This document shows positions 7,681-16,701 of a stretch of DNA of 64,000 nucleotides, piece by piece. Source of the stretch: Pseudomonas sp. MIACH (GTDB lineage Bacteria; Pseudomonadota; Gammaproteobacteria; Pseudomonadales; Pseudomonadaceae); contig NZ_LHVO01000010.1 of assembly GCF_001269925.1 (NCBI RefSeq), positions 1 to 64,000 of the forward strand, in the 5' to 3' direction. Below the pieces are notes generated by a model. It saw only the letters and a program-made list of their open reading frames with translations, searched no databases and was not told where the DNA came from. Position 1 is the stretch's first letter, and each line of letters opens with the position of its first letter. The position numbers and the translations under genes are program-made.

Positions 7681-7697
7681 GAATGTTATTTTTTGTC
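7681..7697 (+). promoter_or_regulatory. capsule-box motif copy 2, upstream of wzb operon
   Basis: GAATGTTATTTTTTGTC, a direct repeat of copy 1. A CATAAT hexamer at 7734-7739 could be a -10 element with no good -35, which would fit an activator-dependent promoter with these sites just upstream. The promoter itself is inferred. Confidence 0.6.
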
Positions 7698-7820
7698 TTA
7701 GGCGATAGATGGTCGCGGTTTATCGGCTGTGGTCATAATTACTCGGTCGTTAGTTGTGGGTTATTCAATAAGGTCATCCCTTTTGCCGAAGAATAAGTGT
7801 GCGGTGCGTGGGAGGTTGCC

Positions 7821-8261
7821 TTGTTCAAAAAGATATTGATCGTGTGCATCGGCAACATCTGCCGCAGCCCCACCGCGGAACACTTGCTGGGGGCCGCGCT
7901 TGCACCTTCCGGGATCCAGGTGAGTTCGGCGGGCCTGGCGGCCTTGCGTGATCATCCGCTGGAACCCCTGGCCGGGCAGGTGCTGGAGGAGCACGGACAT
8001 GTGCCGCAGGCGCACAGGGCCCGGCAGCTCGACGCCGGCGCCGTGAGTGAGGCCGACCTGATCCTGGTGATGGAACAACGGCACATCGACGGCGTGCTCA
8101 ACCTCGCCCCCGAGGCGCGGGGCAAGGTGTTCCTGTTGGGCAAGTGGCAGCACGATCGCGAGATCACCGACCCCTATCGCCAGGGCAAGCCGGCCTTTGT
8201 GCAGGCCTATGCCTTGATCGAACAGGCCGCACAGGCCTGGGCCAAGCGCCTGGCGCGCTGA
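7821..8261 (+). CDS. wzb: low-molecular-weight protein tyrosine phosphatase (Wzb type)
   Basis: A 146-residue LMW-PTP. The P-loop VCIGNICRSPTAE lies at residues 7-19 (catalytic Cys and Arg of CxGNxCRS) and the general-acid Asp is in ITDPYRQG near the C-terminus. It should dephosphorylate the C-terminal tyrosines of the adjacent Wzc kinase, a cycle needed for capsule chain-length control. The start is a TTG at 7821, preceded by GGGAGG with 5-6 nt spacing and giving the family-typical MFKKILIVCIGN. An upstream GTG at 7797 would add an atypical leader. It is the first gene of the forward capsule operon. Confidence 0.92.
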   Translation: MFKKILIVCIGNICRSPTAEHLLGAALAPSGIQVSSAGLAALRDHPLEPLAGQVLEEHGHVPQAHRARQLDAGAVSEADLILVMEQRHIDGVLNLAPEARGKVFLLGKWQHDREITDPYRQGKPAFVQAYALIEQAAQAWAKRLAR

Positions 8262-8302
8262 CGCTCCCTCTTTAAACGATTGCAAGGACGAAGACGCGAT
8301 TT

Positions 8303-10522
8303 ATGTATTCACCCCAGAACGCTTCCCCTGAAAGCCCTCACCGTGACGAGATCGATGTGCTCGGCATGCTCGGCAACCTGATCGATCACAAATGGCTGAT
8401 CGCCGGGATCACCGGCACCTGCATGCTGATCGGTGCGGCCTACGCCATTCTGTCGGCGCCGGTGTTCCAGGCGAATGCGTTGATCCAGGTGGAACCGAAG
8501 AAGAACGACATGCTCGGTTTCTCCGACGTCAGCAGCCTGCTGGGCAAGGAATCGCCGGCGGTGACCGAGATCGAGCTGATCAAGTCGCGCACCATCATTG
8601 GCAAGACCGTCGATACCCTGGCGTTGGACATCACTATCACGCCGCAGCATTTTCCGTTGATCGGTGGCTTCCTCGCGCGGCGTTATGCGCCTGAACACAA
8701 GGGCGACATCGCACCGCCGCTGTTCGGTTTCAGCCGCTGGTCGGCGGGTGGCGAGGCCCTGGCGCTGAGTACGTTGAACCTGCCCACCGCGTTGCTCGGA
8801 ACCAAGCTGGTACTGGTGGCCGGCGAAGCCCAGGCCTACACGTTATTTGATGAGGACGGCGTCGAGATCGCCGCAGGAAGCGTCGGTGTGCCGTTTGCCG
8901 CCGAGGGCGTCGAGGTGCTGGTCAAGGAAATGCGGGCCAACCCGGGCGCGCATTTCAAGATCGTGCGCAAGTCGCGCCTGGACGCGGTGGCCGACTACCA
9001 GGACCTGCTCACCGTGATCGAGCGCGGCAAGGAGTCGGGGATCATCAGCCTGTCCCTGGAGAGCACGCGCCCGGCCCTGGCGGTGCGTACGCTGAATGAA
9101 ATCTCCAACCTGTATGTGAAGCAGAACGTCGACCGCACCTCGGCCGAGGCGGCGCAGAGCCTGTCGTTCCTCAATGACCAGTTGCCCCAGGTACGTCGCG
9201 ACCTGGAGAAGGCCGAGAACGCCTTGAACCGCTTCCAGACCCGCAGCAAATCCATCGACATCAGCCTCGAAGCCAAGGCGGTGCTCGACCAGGTAGTGGC
9301 CCTGGATACCGGGATCTCCGAACTCAAGCTGCAACAGGCCGAGATGGACCGCAAGTTCACCCCCCAGCACCCGGCTTATCGTGCCTTGATCGCCAAGCTG
9401 GCGGAACTCAACGCCAAGCAGGCGCAGATGACCAAGCGCGTCGAAGGCTTGCCGAGCACGCAGCAGGAATTGCTCAGCCTGACCCGCGACGTGCAAGTGG
9501 GCACCGAGATCTACACCCAGTTGCTCAACCGCTCCCAGGAGCTGGACGTGATGCGCGCCGGCACCGTGGGTAACGTGCGCCTGATCGACAGTGCCGATGT
9601 CAACCTGGCCAAGCCTGTGGAACCGCGCAAGGTCATCGTGGTGCTGCTGGCGATGTTGCTCGGCGGCATGCTTTCGGTGGCCATCGTGCTGGTGCGCAGC
9701 CTGCTCAACCGTGGCCTGGAAAGCCCGGATGACATCGAGAAACTCGGCCTGCCGGTGTACGCCTCGATCCCCTTCAGCCTGTTGCAAAAGGCCGAGGAAA
9801 CCAATGCCGCCAAGGGCCGTTCAGGCGCACCTTCGCTGCTGGCGGTCAACCACCCCCATGACCTGGTGATGGAAGCCATGCGCAGCCTGCGCACCAGCCT
9901 GCACTTCGCCATGCTCGAAGCCAAGAACAACCGCCTGATGATCACCGGCCCGAGTCCCGAGGTAGGCAAGACGTTTGTCTCGGCCAACCTGGCGGCGATT
10001 GTCGCGCAGTCGGGCCAGCGCGTATTGCTGATCGATGCGGACATGCGCAAGGGGTACTTGCACAAGACGCTTGGCAAGGCGGTAGAGGCGGGGTTGTCCG
10101 ACCTGCTCGCCAAGCGCTGTGATCTGCAGGAAGCGATTCACCCGACGGCTGTGGAGCGCTTCGACTTTATCGGCCGTGGGCAGATCCCGCCCAACCCGTC
10201 GGAACTGTTGATGCACCCCAACTTTGCTGCGTTGCTGGCCGAAGTCAGCGAGCGCTATGACCTGGTGATCATCGACACGCCGCCCTTGCTGGCGGTGACC
10301 GACGCCGCGATTATCGGGCGCCAGGCCGGCACCAGCCTGATGGTCACGCGTTTTGGGGTGAGCTCGGCGAAGGAAATCGAGTTGACCCTGCGCCGCTTCC
10401 ATCAGAACGGCATCGAGCTCAAGGGCGCGATCTTCAATGGTGTGGAAAAACGCCGGTCCGCCAGCTACGGCTATGGCGACTACGGCTACTACAGCTACGC
10501 CTATCAGTCCGACAAGGCCTGA
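8303..10522 (+). CDS. wzc: polysaccharide co-polymerase/autokinase Wzc
   Basis: A 739-residue inner-membrane tyrosine autokinase. It has an N-terminal Wzz domain with the first membrane segment at about residues 33-53, a long periplasmic coiled-coil region (about 270-430), a second membrane segment at about 446-466, and a cytoplasmic BY-kinase domain. Walker A is GPSPEVGKTF (about 547-556), A' is LLIDADMRKG (about 575) and B is LVIIDTPP (about 653). The tail is a tyrosine cluster (YGYGDYGYYSYAY), the autophosphorylation site reset by Wzb. With Wza it forms the export complex. The stop overlaps the wzx start by one base. Confidence 0.95.
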   Translation: MYSPQNASPESPHRDEIDVLGMLGNLIDHKWLIAGITGTCMLIGAAYAILSAPVFQANALIQVEPKKNDMLGFSDVSSLLGKESPAVTEIELIKSRTIIGKTVDTLALDITITPQHFPLIGGFLARRYAPEHKGDIAPPLFGFSRWSAGGEALALSTLNLPTALLGTKLVLVAGEAQAYTLFDEDGVEIAAGSVGVPFAAEGVEVLVKEMRANPGAHFKIVRKSRLDAVADYQDLLTVIERGKESGIISLSLESTRPALAVRTLNEISNLYVKQNVDRTSAEAAQSLSFLNDQLPQVRRDLEKAENALNRFQTRSKSIDISLEAKAVLDQVVALDTGISELKLQQAEMDRKFTPQHPAYRALIAKLAELNAKQAQMTKRVEGLPSTQQELLSLTRDVQVGTEIYTQLLNRSQELDVMRAGTVGNVRLIDSADVNLAKPVEPRKVIVVLLAMLLGGMLSVAIVLVRSLLNRGLESPDDIEKLGLPVYASIPFSLLQKAEETNAAKGRSGAPSLLAVNHPHDLVMEAMRSLRTSLHFAMLEAKNNRLMITGPSPEVGKTFVSANLAAIVAQSGQRVLLIDADMRKGYLHKTLGKAVEAGLSDLLAKRCDLQEAIHPTAVERFDFIGRGQIPPNPSELLMHPNFAALLAEVSERYDLVIIDTPPLLAVTDAAIIGRQAGTSLMVTRFGVSSAKEIELTLRRFHQNGIELKGAIFNGVEKRRSASYGYGDYGYYSYAYQSDKA

Positions 10523-11841
10523 TGACCATGAGCAAAGTGCTTGAAATGCCGCGTTCGTTGTCGCGACGGTTTCGCCTCAACGTGCTCAGCTATGGCTACA
10601 CCCAATTGGTGACGCTGGCAGCGCAACTGGTGCTGGTGCCGTTCTTCCTGCACGCCTGGGGCACCGGGCGCTATGCCGATTGGCTGGTGCTCACCGGTAT
10701 CCCGTCGATGCTCAGCCTGCTGGACCTGGGGGTGGCCCAGGCGTCGGCCACCAGCGCCACCTTGCGCGCCAGCCAAGGCGATGTGCCGGGGGCGCGGCGC
10801 AGTGTGCAGACCGCGTTGGCCTTTACCCTGGCGGTAGTTGCGCTGGTGCTGGTATTCGCCCTGACCTTGGGCCAGTGGCTCGACTGGGTATCAATGCTCG
10901 GGCTCAAGACACTGACCCCAGAGCAGGCCAGCCTGGTGGTGCTGTGCATGTCCGGCTACCTGTGCACGCGCTTGCTGGGTGGGCCGATCGACGCCTGGTT
11001 TCGCACCATCGACAGAACCGTCGGCGGCGTCTTCATCATGGCCAACCGCAGGACCCTGGACATTGTGTTGTCCATCGTCGTGCTGCTGCTCGGCGGCTCC
11101 GAACTGCAATTGGCACAGGGCATGTTCGTCAGCCAGGTGCTGTTCCTGGTGTTGGTGACCCTGTTTGTGCGGCGTATTTCACCCTGGCCGTTGCTGGGGC
11201 TGGCATCGGCATCCTGGGCCGAGTTTCGCGGTATCTGGAAACCGGCGCTGGGCAGCGCGGCGATCCCGCTGGCCCAAGCGATCACCCTGCAAGGCGGCCT
11301 GCAAGTGCTCAACCAGATCGCCGGCCCGGCGGTGGTGGTGGGTTACACCATGGCGCGCACCTTGATGCGCCTGATCATCCAGTTGGGTATTACCTGCAGC
11401 AACGCCCTGACCCCGGAGATCTCGCGCCTGGCCGGGCGCGGCGAGTTCGAACAGGCGCGACGGTTTACCCAGCGCGCCAGCTCCCTGGTGCTGGGCCTGT
11501 GCGTGCTGGTGTATGCCGCCGGGATCTGGGCCGGGCCGCAGATTATCCTGCTGTGGAGCCATGGCCTGGTGCAGGTCGATCGCTTGTCATTGGCGCTGAT
11601 CGGCTCCCATACGATTTTGAATGTGGCGTGGTTCATCCTCGCGGCGATGCTGATTTCCACCAACCGCCACACCCGCACTTCGGTGATCTACGCCTTGAGC
11701 AGCGTCGCGGCCCTGCTGCTGTGGCTCGCATGCAAGGAGCGTATTGATCCGCTGCTGGGCGCGTCGCTGTTGCTGTCGCTGCCGGAACTGGTGGTGTTGG
11801 TATACCTGCGGGTGCTCCGTGGCGGGGAGGTCGGCCCATGA
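10522..11841 (+). CDS. wzx: polysaccharide repeat-unit flippase (Wzx-like)
   Basis: A 439-residue, very hydrophobic protein with about 12 membrane segments and the pattern of the MOP/Wzx flippase family (LNVLSYGYTQLVTLAAQLVLVPFFLHAWG at the N-terminus). It should translocate the undecaprenyl-linked repeat across the inner membrane. The start is ATG 10522 (overlapping the wzc stop) or ATG 10528. It overlaps wzy by 4 bp. Assignment rests on fold and position between wzc and wzy; Wzx sequences are very variable. Confidence 0.85.
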   Translation: MTMSKVLEMPRSLSRRFRLNVLSYGYTQLVTLAAQLVLVPFFLHAWGTGRYADWLVLTGIPSMLSLLDLGVAQASATSATLRASQGDVPGARRSVQTALAFTLAVVALVLVFALTLGQWLDWVSMLGLKTLTPEQASLVVLCMSGYLCTRLLGGPIDAWFRTIDRTVGGVFIMANRRTLDIVLSIVVLLLGGSELQLAQGMFVSQVLFLVLVTLFVRRISPWPLLGLASASWAEFRGIWKPALGSAAIPLAQAITLQGGLQVLNQIAGPAVVVGYTMARTLMRLIIQLGITCSNALTPEISRLAGRGEFEQARRFTQRASSLVLGLCVLVYAAGIWAGPQIILLWSHGLVQVDRLSLALIGSHTILNVAWFILAAMLISTNRHTRTSVIYALSSVAALLLWLACKERIDPLLGASLLLSLPELVVLVYLRVLRGGEVGP

Positions 11842-13013
11842 TGCTGTCCCAGGCGCGCCTGACCCTCTACTTGCCGCTGACGTTCTTCGCCTTGCCCCTG
11901 GCGCTGAGCAACAACCTCTCGCAACCGTTGGCGCTGTTGCTGCTGCTGCCGTTCGTGGTGTACGCGGCGCGTGGTTTTACCCGGGCGCTGCCATTGCTGG
12001 CGTTGGTGGTCGCGTCCAGCGTCTTGCAGGTATTGCTGAGCAGTGGGGCGAAGATCTCGCTGTACCAGTTCCTGCGCTCCGGCATTCCGTTTTTCTATTT
12101 TGTGCTGCTGTTGGCCGGGTACAGCTATGTGTTGGCCAATGTGGAAAAAATCGCGCGGGCCCACAGCGTCAACTACCGGCGCATCCTCGAACGCATCATC
12201 TACATCTTCGCCCTTGGCCAGTTGCTGCAGGTCAGCCTGTATGGCGCGGGCATCGACCTGACCAACGCCGCGTCCAAGTCCAGCGACGAAGTCGGGCGGA
12301 TCATGTTGTTCCCCACCAGCTCGGCGGTGCTGCTGTTTTTCTATGCCTGTTGCCAGCGCAAGATCGGCTTGATGCTGATCCTCGCGGTCACGCTGCTGGC
12401 GGCCGGTTCCAAGACCATCCTTGCGGCGATGGCGGTGATGATCCTGTTGTCGGCGATTACCCAGCGCAAGCTCAAGTCATTGGGAGTGCTGGTGGTGGCC
12501 ATCGCTGCGCTGGGCACGCTGACCTTCTATGCCAGCCCCTTGGCGGTGTCGCGCTTTGCCACGTACTTGTTCGAAGAGAAGGGCGAGGACGTGACCCGCG
12601 CGTTCGAGATCGCGCATGCCAAGGAGTCGTTTCTCGACAACCCCACCACGGTGTTCCTGGGCAATGGCCTGGCCAAGCAATTGACTCCCGGCGTGCCCAC
12701 CAATGACGAGCGCTGGTTCGAGAACTCCAAGTTCGATATCGAGAACGGCTACTGGGGCGTGACCGCCAAGCTGGGGGTGGTCGGGGTGGCGCTGTTTTGC
12801 CTGTTGTTCAGCGGTTTGCCGCGCAGTCCGGTATCCCTGGCCGTGGTGGCGATCCTGCTGATTTTCTCGTTCAAGACCAGCTACCAGTTCTTCACCACCT
12901 TCGATGGCAGCTACTTGCTGGTGTGGTCGATGTTCATCGGCCTGCTCAACAAGGTTGCGCCTGCACGCCAGGCTGTTTACCCAAATTACTTACTGAAACG
13001 GGCTGGATCATGA
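11838..13013 (+). CDS. wzy: O-antigen/exopolysaccharide polymerase (Wzy-like)
   Basis: A 391-residue membrane protein with about ten hydrophobic segments and a large polar loop at about residues 240-305 (rich in charged residues, with FLGNGLAKQLTPG), the layout of Wzy polymerases that join repeat units in the periplasm. The ATG overlaps the wzx stop in ATGA, with GGGGAGG 8 nt upstream. Sequence conservation in this family is low, so the call depends on topology and context. Confidence 0.82.
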   Translation: MMLSQARLTLYLPLTFFALPLALSNNLSQPLALLLLLPFVVYAARGFTRALPLLALVVASSVLQVLLSSGAKISLYQFLRSGIPFFYFVLLLAGYSYVLANVEKIARAHSVNYRRILERIIYIFALGQLLQVSLYGAGIDLTNAASKSSDEVGRIMLFPTSSAVLLFFYACCQRKIGLMLILAVTLLAAGSKTILAAMAVMILLSAITQRKLKSLGVLVVAIAALGTLTFYASPLAVSRFATYLFEEKGEDVTRAFEIAHAKESFLDNPTTVFLGNGLAKQLTPGVPTNDERWFENSKFDIENGYWGVTAKLGVVGVALFCLLFSGLPRSPVSLAVVAILLIFSFKTSYQFFTTFDGSYLLVWSMFIGLLNKVAPARQAVYPNYLLKRAGS

Positions 13014-14173
13014 ACGCACCTGCAAGCCCCATCAGGGCCGGGATACTGACGTACCACTTCAGCGAAAACTTTGGCGCGGTGCTGCAAGCCTATGCCTTGC
13101 AGCGCTGGCTGCAGCAGCAGGGCTTGCAGGTGAGCCTGATCAACTACCACCCGGCCTACGTGGAGGATGGCAGCGAGATCCGCCAGCTGTTCAACCCAAG
13201 CCAGCTCAAGGCCAACCTCAAGGCCCTGTACCTCAAGGTCCTGGCGTTGAAAACCCAGGTGCTGGGACCGAATGCCCAGTCGCGCCAGTTCCAGGCGTTC
13301 AAGGCGCGTTTCCTGAATATCCAGGAGCCGCGCTACGCCCACGCCCACCAGCTCAACCAGGCGGTGGCCGGCCAGCAGTTGCTGGTGGCCGGCAGCGACC
13401 AGATCTGGAACCCCTCGGGCCAGACCGGCCTCGATCCGGCGTACTTCCTGGCCTTCGATTGCGACAAGGCGATCCGGCGCATCTCCTACGCCGCAAGTTT
13501 CGGCAAGGAATACCTGGAGCCGCAGTACCACGCCGAAGCCGAGGGCATGCTCAAGCAACTGTCGGCGATCAGTGTGCGCGAGGAGAGCGGGGTGAGCATC
13601 GTGCACCAGGTCTCAGGGCTGGCCGCCCAGTGCGTGCCGGACCCGACGCTGTTGCACCGCGATTATTCGGCGCTGCTCGCCACGTCCACCCAGACCCGCA
13701 CCGGCCATGTGTTCTGCTATGCGTTGCGCACCGGCGTGGGCGTGCGCGAAGTGGCCCAGGCGCTGTCGCAGCATGTGGCCGGACCGATTGTCTCGCCCTA
13801 TAACGCGCACCGGCGCTGGCGGCAGATCGGCGAGACCGTGCAGGTGGGTCCGCAGGATTGGCTCAAGTTGCTCAAGGAAAGCGCCTACGTGGTGACCAAC
13901 TCCTTCCATGCCACGGTGTTCGCAATCATTTTCGAGAAGCCGTTTATCGCCGTGGGGTTGCCGGGCAACAAGGCCTCGCTGAACGCCCGCGTGCGTAACC
14001 TGCTGGAAAAGCTGGAGCTGTCGCAACGCTTCCTGCCCGCAGACGATGCCGACCAGGTGCAGGCCTTGATCGCGGCGCCCATCGACTGGGTGGCAGTGCG
14101 GGACCGGCGCCAGGCCCTGCAACAGGTGGGCGAGCGCTACCTGTTGGAACAACTGGCGGCGCTGCGGCCATGA
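13010..14173 (+). CDS. polysaccharide pyruvyl transferase family protein
   Basis: A 387-residue protein of the polysaccharide pyruvyl transferase family. The N-terminal GILTYHFSENFGAVLQAYAL, the LLVAGSDQIWNP segment (about residues 123-134), ISYAASFG and the late VTNSFHATVFA are typical. Members attach pyruvate ketals to sugars, using phosphoenolpyruvate, giving the polymer negative charge. The start is ATG 13010, overlapping the wzy stop (ATGA); longer in-frame extensions run inside wzy and are not used. Confidence 0.88.
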   Translation: MNAPASPIRAGILTYHFSENFGAVLQAYALQRWLQQQGLQVSLINYHPAYVEDGSEIRQLFNPSQLKANLKALYLKVLALKTQVLGPNAQSRQFQAFKARFLNIQEPRYAHAHQLNQAVAGQQLLVAGSDQIWNPSGQTGLDPAYFLAFDCDKAIRRISYAASFGKEYLEPQYHAEAEGMLKQLSAISVREESGVSIVHQVSGLAAQCVPDPTLLHRDYSALLATSTQTRTGHVFCYALRTGVGVREVAQALSQHVAGPIVSPYNAHRRWRQIGETVQVGPQDWLKLLKESAYVVTNSFHATVFAIIFEKPFIAVGLPGNKASLNARVRNLLEKLELSQRFLPADDADQVQALIAAPIDWVAVRDRRQALQQVGERYLLEQLAALRP

Positions 14174-14721
14174 GCGACTTCGCGCAACTCAAGTACGTCG
14201 ATACGTTGCCGCGCAGCAACAAGGCGCGGCGCCTGTTGTGGGGCATCGTCTACCAGCTGCTGTTTCGCCCTACGCCACGCTGGATGCTGCACGAGTGGCG
14301 CAGTTGGTTGCTGCGCTGCTTTGGCGCCAAGGTCGGCGTGGGCTGTCGCATCGCGCCCACATGCAGCATCTGGGCGCCGTGGAACCTGGAGATCGGCGAC
14401 TACACCGCCATCGCCGATGGGGTCGATGTGTACGCCATGGCCAGGATCACCCTGGGTTCGAAGGTCGCCATCAGCCAGCGCAGCTTCCTGTGCACCGGCA
14501 CCCACGACACCCGCAGCCTGCTGCGGCCTTTGGTGACCCGCGAGATCGTGATCAAGGACCACGTGTGGGTCGCCGCCGAGGCGTTTATCCACCCCGGTTG
14601 TGTGTTGGAGGAGGGCTGCGTGGTCGGCGCGCGCTCGGTGGTCACGGCCAGCCTGCCGGCCTGGATGATTTGCGTCGGTGCGCCGTGCCGCCCCCTCAAA
14701 ACGAGAGACATCGCACTATGA
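14170..14721 (+). CDS. WcaF-like sugar O-acetyltransferase (hexapeptide repeat)
   Basis: A 183-residue left-handed beta-helix acyltransferase of the colanic acid WcaF type. It has hexapeptide-repeat strands (about residues 55-170, e.g. VGCRIAPTCSIWAPWNLEIGD) and the signature CTGTHDTRS with the likely catalytic His. It should acetylate a sugar of the repeat using acetyl-CoA. ATGA overlaps link it to the genes on both sides. Confidence 0.88.
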   Translation: MSDFAQLKYVDTLPRSNKARRLLWGIVYQLLFRPTPRWMLHEWRSWLLRCFGAKVGVGCRIAPTCSIWAPWNLEIGDYTAIADGVDVYAMARITLGSKVAISQRSFLCTGTHDTRSLLRPLVTREIVIKDHVWVAAEAFIHPGCVLEEGCVVGARSVVTASLPAWMICVGAPCRPLKTRDIAL

Positions 14722-15695
14722 AACAGGTGAAACCCATGATGGATAAGGCATGGAAGTTGATGTATTTCGTCAGCGAGTTCTTTCGCGACATGCTCACGTT
14801 TATTCGCCACAACGGCTACTCGCCGCTGGAAAGCCGCAACAAGAAGCTGTTCTACAAGATCCTCATCGAAACCCACACGGTGGAAAAGGGCCTGTCCCTC
14901 AAGGAACCCAAGCCGCTGTTCGGCAAGGACAAGATCAACGGCATCATCCACATGCTCAACGAATACGACCGCACGTATTCGGCGCTGCCGGTGGAGATGG
15001 CCCTCGGCGCCTTCCAGGGCTACCTCGACCTGCACCGCACCCTCGGCATCAGCGACGATTTCGTGTTCTACCTGGATGCCTATGTGGAGCACCTCAAGCG
15101 CGACGGCACCGCCGGCAGCGGCGGCATCAAACGTGCGGCGCCGTGGCTGGGCAACGGCGGGCTGGATGCCAAGGCGTTCCTGCAATCGCGCTCCAGTTGC
15201 CGCATGTTCCAGGCCGGCAAGATCGACACGGGCCTGCTGACGTCCCTGGTGGAATTGGCGCAGTCGTCACCCTCGCAATGCAACCGACAGTCGTCGCGGG
15301 TGCATGTGTATCAGGACCGCGCGGTGATCGCGCAACTGCTGGAACTGCAAGGCGGCTCGCGCGGGTTTGCGCAGTCGGTGGACAACCTGTTTGTGGTCAC
15401 GTCCGAAGTCACCGCCTGGGGCGGCGCCGGGCAGCGCAACCAGCTTTACGTCGACGGTGCGTTGTTTTCCATGGGCCTGCTGCTGGCCTGCCACGCCAAT
15501 GGCCTGGGCGCGTGCCCGCTGAACCTGGCGATCCTCAATTCGGTGGAAAAGAAAATCCGTGGCATCGGCGCCATCCCGGCCAGCGAGCGGTTGATCATGA
15601 TGATCGCCGTGGGGCTGCCCCTGGAAAGCCACTTCCGGGCCGCGCGTTCACCGCGCCGGCTCACCACCGAAGTCCTGCAGTTGCACGGTGGTTGA
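14718..15695 (+). CDS. nitroreductase-family protein in capsule operon
   Basis: A 325-residue protein with a helical N-terminal extension (about residues 1-140) and a C-terminal FMN-dependent nitroreductase fold. Family-like segments are SRSSCRMFQAG (FMN phosphate site), SSPSQCNRQSSRVHVY and NGLGACPLNLAI. It overlaps the acetyltransferase stop in ATGA and so is certainly part of the operon, but its reaction is unknown; it may modify a sugar, a carrier or a cofactor. An in-frame upward extension to 14238 lies inside the acetyltransferase gene and is not used. Confidence 0.8.
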   Translation: MKQVKPMMDKAWKLMYFVSEFFRDMLTFIRHNGYSPLESRNKKLFYKILIETHTVEKGLSLKEPKPLFGKDKINGIIHMLNEYDRTYSALPVEMALGAFQGYLDLHRTLGISDDFVFYLDAYVEHLKRDGTAGSGGIKRAAPWLGNGGLDAKAFLQSRSSCRMFQAGKIDTGLLTSLVELAQSSPSQCNRQSSRVHVYQDRAVIAQLLELQGGSRGFAQSVDNLFVVTSEVTAWGGAGQRNQLYVDGALFSMGLLLACHANGLGACPLNLAILNSVEKKIRGIGAIPASERLIMMIAVGLPLESHFRAARSPRRLTTEVLQLHGG

Positions 15696-15696
15696 T

Positions 15697-16632
15697 ATGA
15701 AGCGTGAAACCGTCAGCGTGATCATCCTCACCTACAACGAAAGCCTGCATATCGCCCGGGCCATCGATTCGGTGCGTGCCTTCAGCGACGAGGTGATGGT
15801 GGTCGATTCGTTCTCCACCGACGACACCTGCGACATCGCCCGGCGTCATGGCGCACTGGTGGTGCAGCACGCCTTCGTCAACCAGGCCAAGCAGTTCCAG
15901 TGGGCGCTGGATCACCTGCCGATTACCGGCAACTGGACGATGCGCCTGGACGCCGACGAAATCATCGAGGCCGACCTCGCTGCGGCGATCAATAACCGGC
16001 TGCCGACCCTGGCCCGCGACATCACCGGCATCAACTTCAAGCGCAAGCATATTTTCATGGGGCGCTGGGTGCGCCATGGCGGCCGCTACCCCCTGAAGAT
16101 GCTGCGGCTGTGGCGCACCGGGCAGGGGCGCATGGAGGACCGTTGGATGGACGAGCACATCTCGGTCGCCGAGGGCCGCACCATCACCCTCGAAGGCGGT
16201 TTTGCCGACCATAACCTGCATGACTTGACCTTCTTCACCCACAAGCACAACCAGTACGCCACCCGCGAAGCGATTGAAGTGCTTAACGCGCGGCTGGGGC
16301 TGTTTGCGATACGCGATGAACTGCATGCCGGGCAGAGTTCGTTCCAGGCCAAGGCCAAACGCCTGGTCAAGAACCGCGTGTACAACCGCGTGCCGTTCAC
16401 CCTCAGTTCCACCGCGTATTTCCTGTGGCGCTACATCATCCAGCTGGGGTTTCTCGATGGCCGCAGCGGCCTGGTCTATCACCTGCTCCAGGGCTATTGG
16501 TACCGCTTTCTGGTGGGCGCCAAAGTGCTCGAACTGGAAACCGCGATTGCGCACTTAAACGATAAGGAAGCCATTGTCCGGGAACTCTCAAAGTTGACCG
16601 GCCATAACTTGAACCTGCCCACACCGAAGTAA
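15697..16632 (+). CDS. family 2 glycosyltransferase (WaaE-like)
   Basis: A 311-residue GT-A glycosyltransferase. It shows SVIILTYNES at the N-terminus, VVDSFSTDDT, and the metal/nucleotide motif MRLDADEII (about residues 85-93). The overall pattern resembles WaaE/KdtX-type beta-1,4-glucosyltransferases of family 2. The start is ATG 15697; a GTG at 15688 is possible. It should add one sugar to the growing lipid-linked repeat. Confidence 0.88.
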   Translation: MKRETVSVIILTYNESLHIARAIDSVRAFSDEVMVVDSFSTDDTCDIARRHGALVVQHAFVNQAKQFQWALDHLPITGNWTMRLDADEIIEADLAAAINNRLPTLARDITGINFKRKHIFMGRWVRHGGRYPLKMLRLWRTGQGRMEDRWMDEHISVAEGRTITLEGGFADHNLHDLTFFTHKHNQYATREAIEVLNARLGLFAIRDELHAGQSSFQAKAKRLVKNRVYNRVPFTLSSTAYFLWRYIIQLGFLDGRSGLVYHLLQGYWYRFLVGAKVLELETAIAHLNDKEAIVRELSKLTGHNLNLPTPK

Positions 16633-16649
16633 CTGAGCGTTTTTAACAA

Positions 16650-16667
16650 ACACCCAAGTTTGGGTGT
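16650..16667. other. hairpin between GT2 and gmd
   Basis: ACACCCAA-GT-TTGGGTGT forms a perfect 8-bp stem in the 69-bp gap before gmd. There is no following T-run, so it is not a typical terminator. It could be an RNA processing or stability site in the long operon mRNA. Confidence 0.4.
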
Positions 16668-16701
16668 CGGCCTTCGCTCGCCTATCAATTGGGAGACAGA
16701 C

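Noticed and set aside
12797..13009. N-terminal extension of the pyruvyl transferase frame
   Set aside because: It lies inside wzy and lacks family similarity; ATG 13010 gives the correct family N-terminus.
14238..14717. N-terminal extension of the nitroreductase-like frame
   Set aside because: It lies wholly inside the acetyltransferase gene. The ATGA overlap at 14718 gives the operon-typical start.
16650..16667. Terminator between GT2 and gmd
   Set aside because: The hairpin is perfect but short and has no T-run, and the genes on both sides belong to one pathway.
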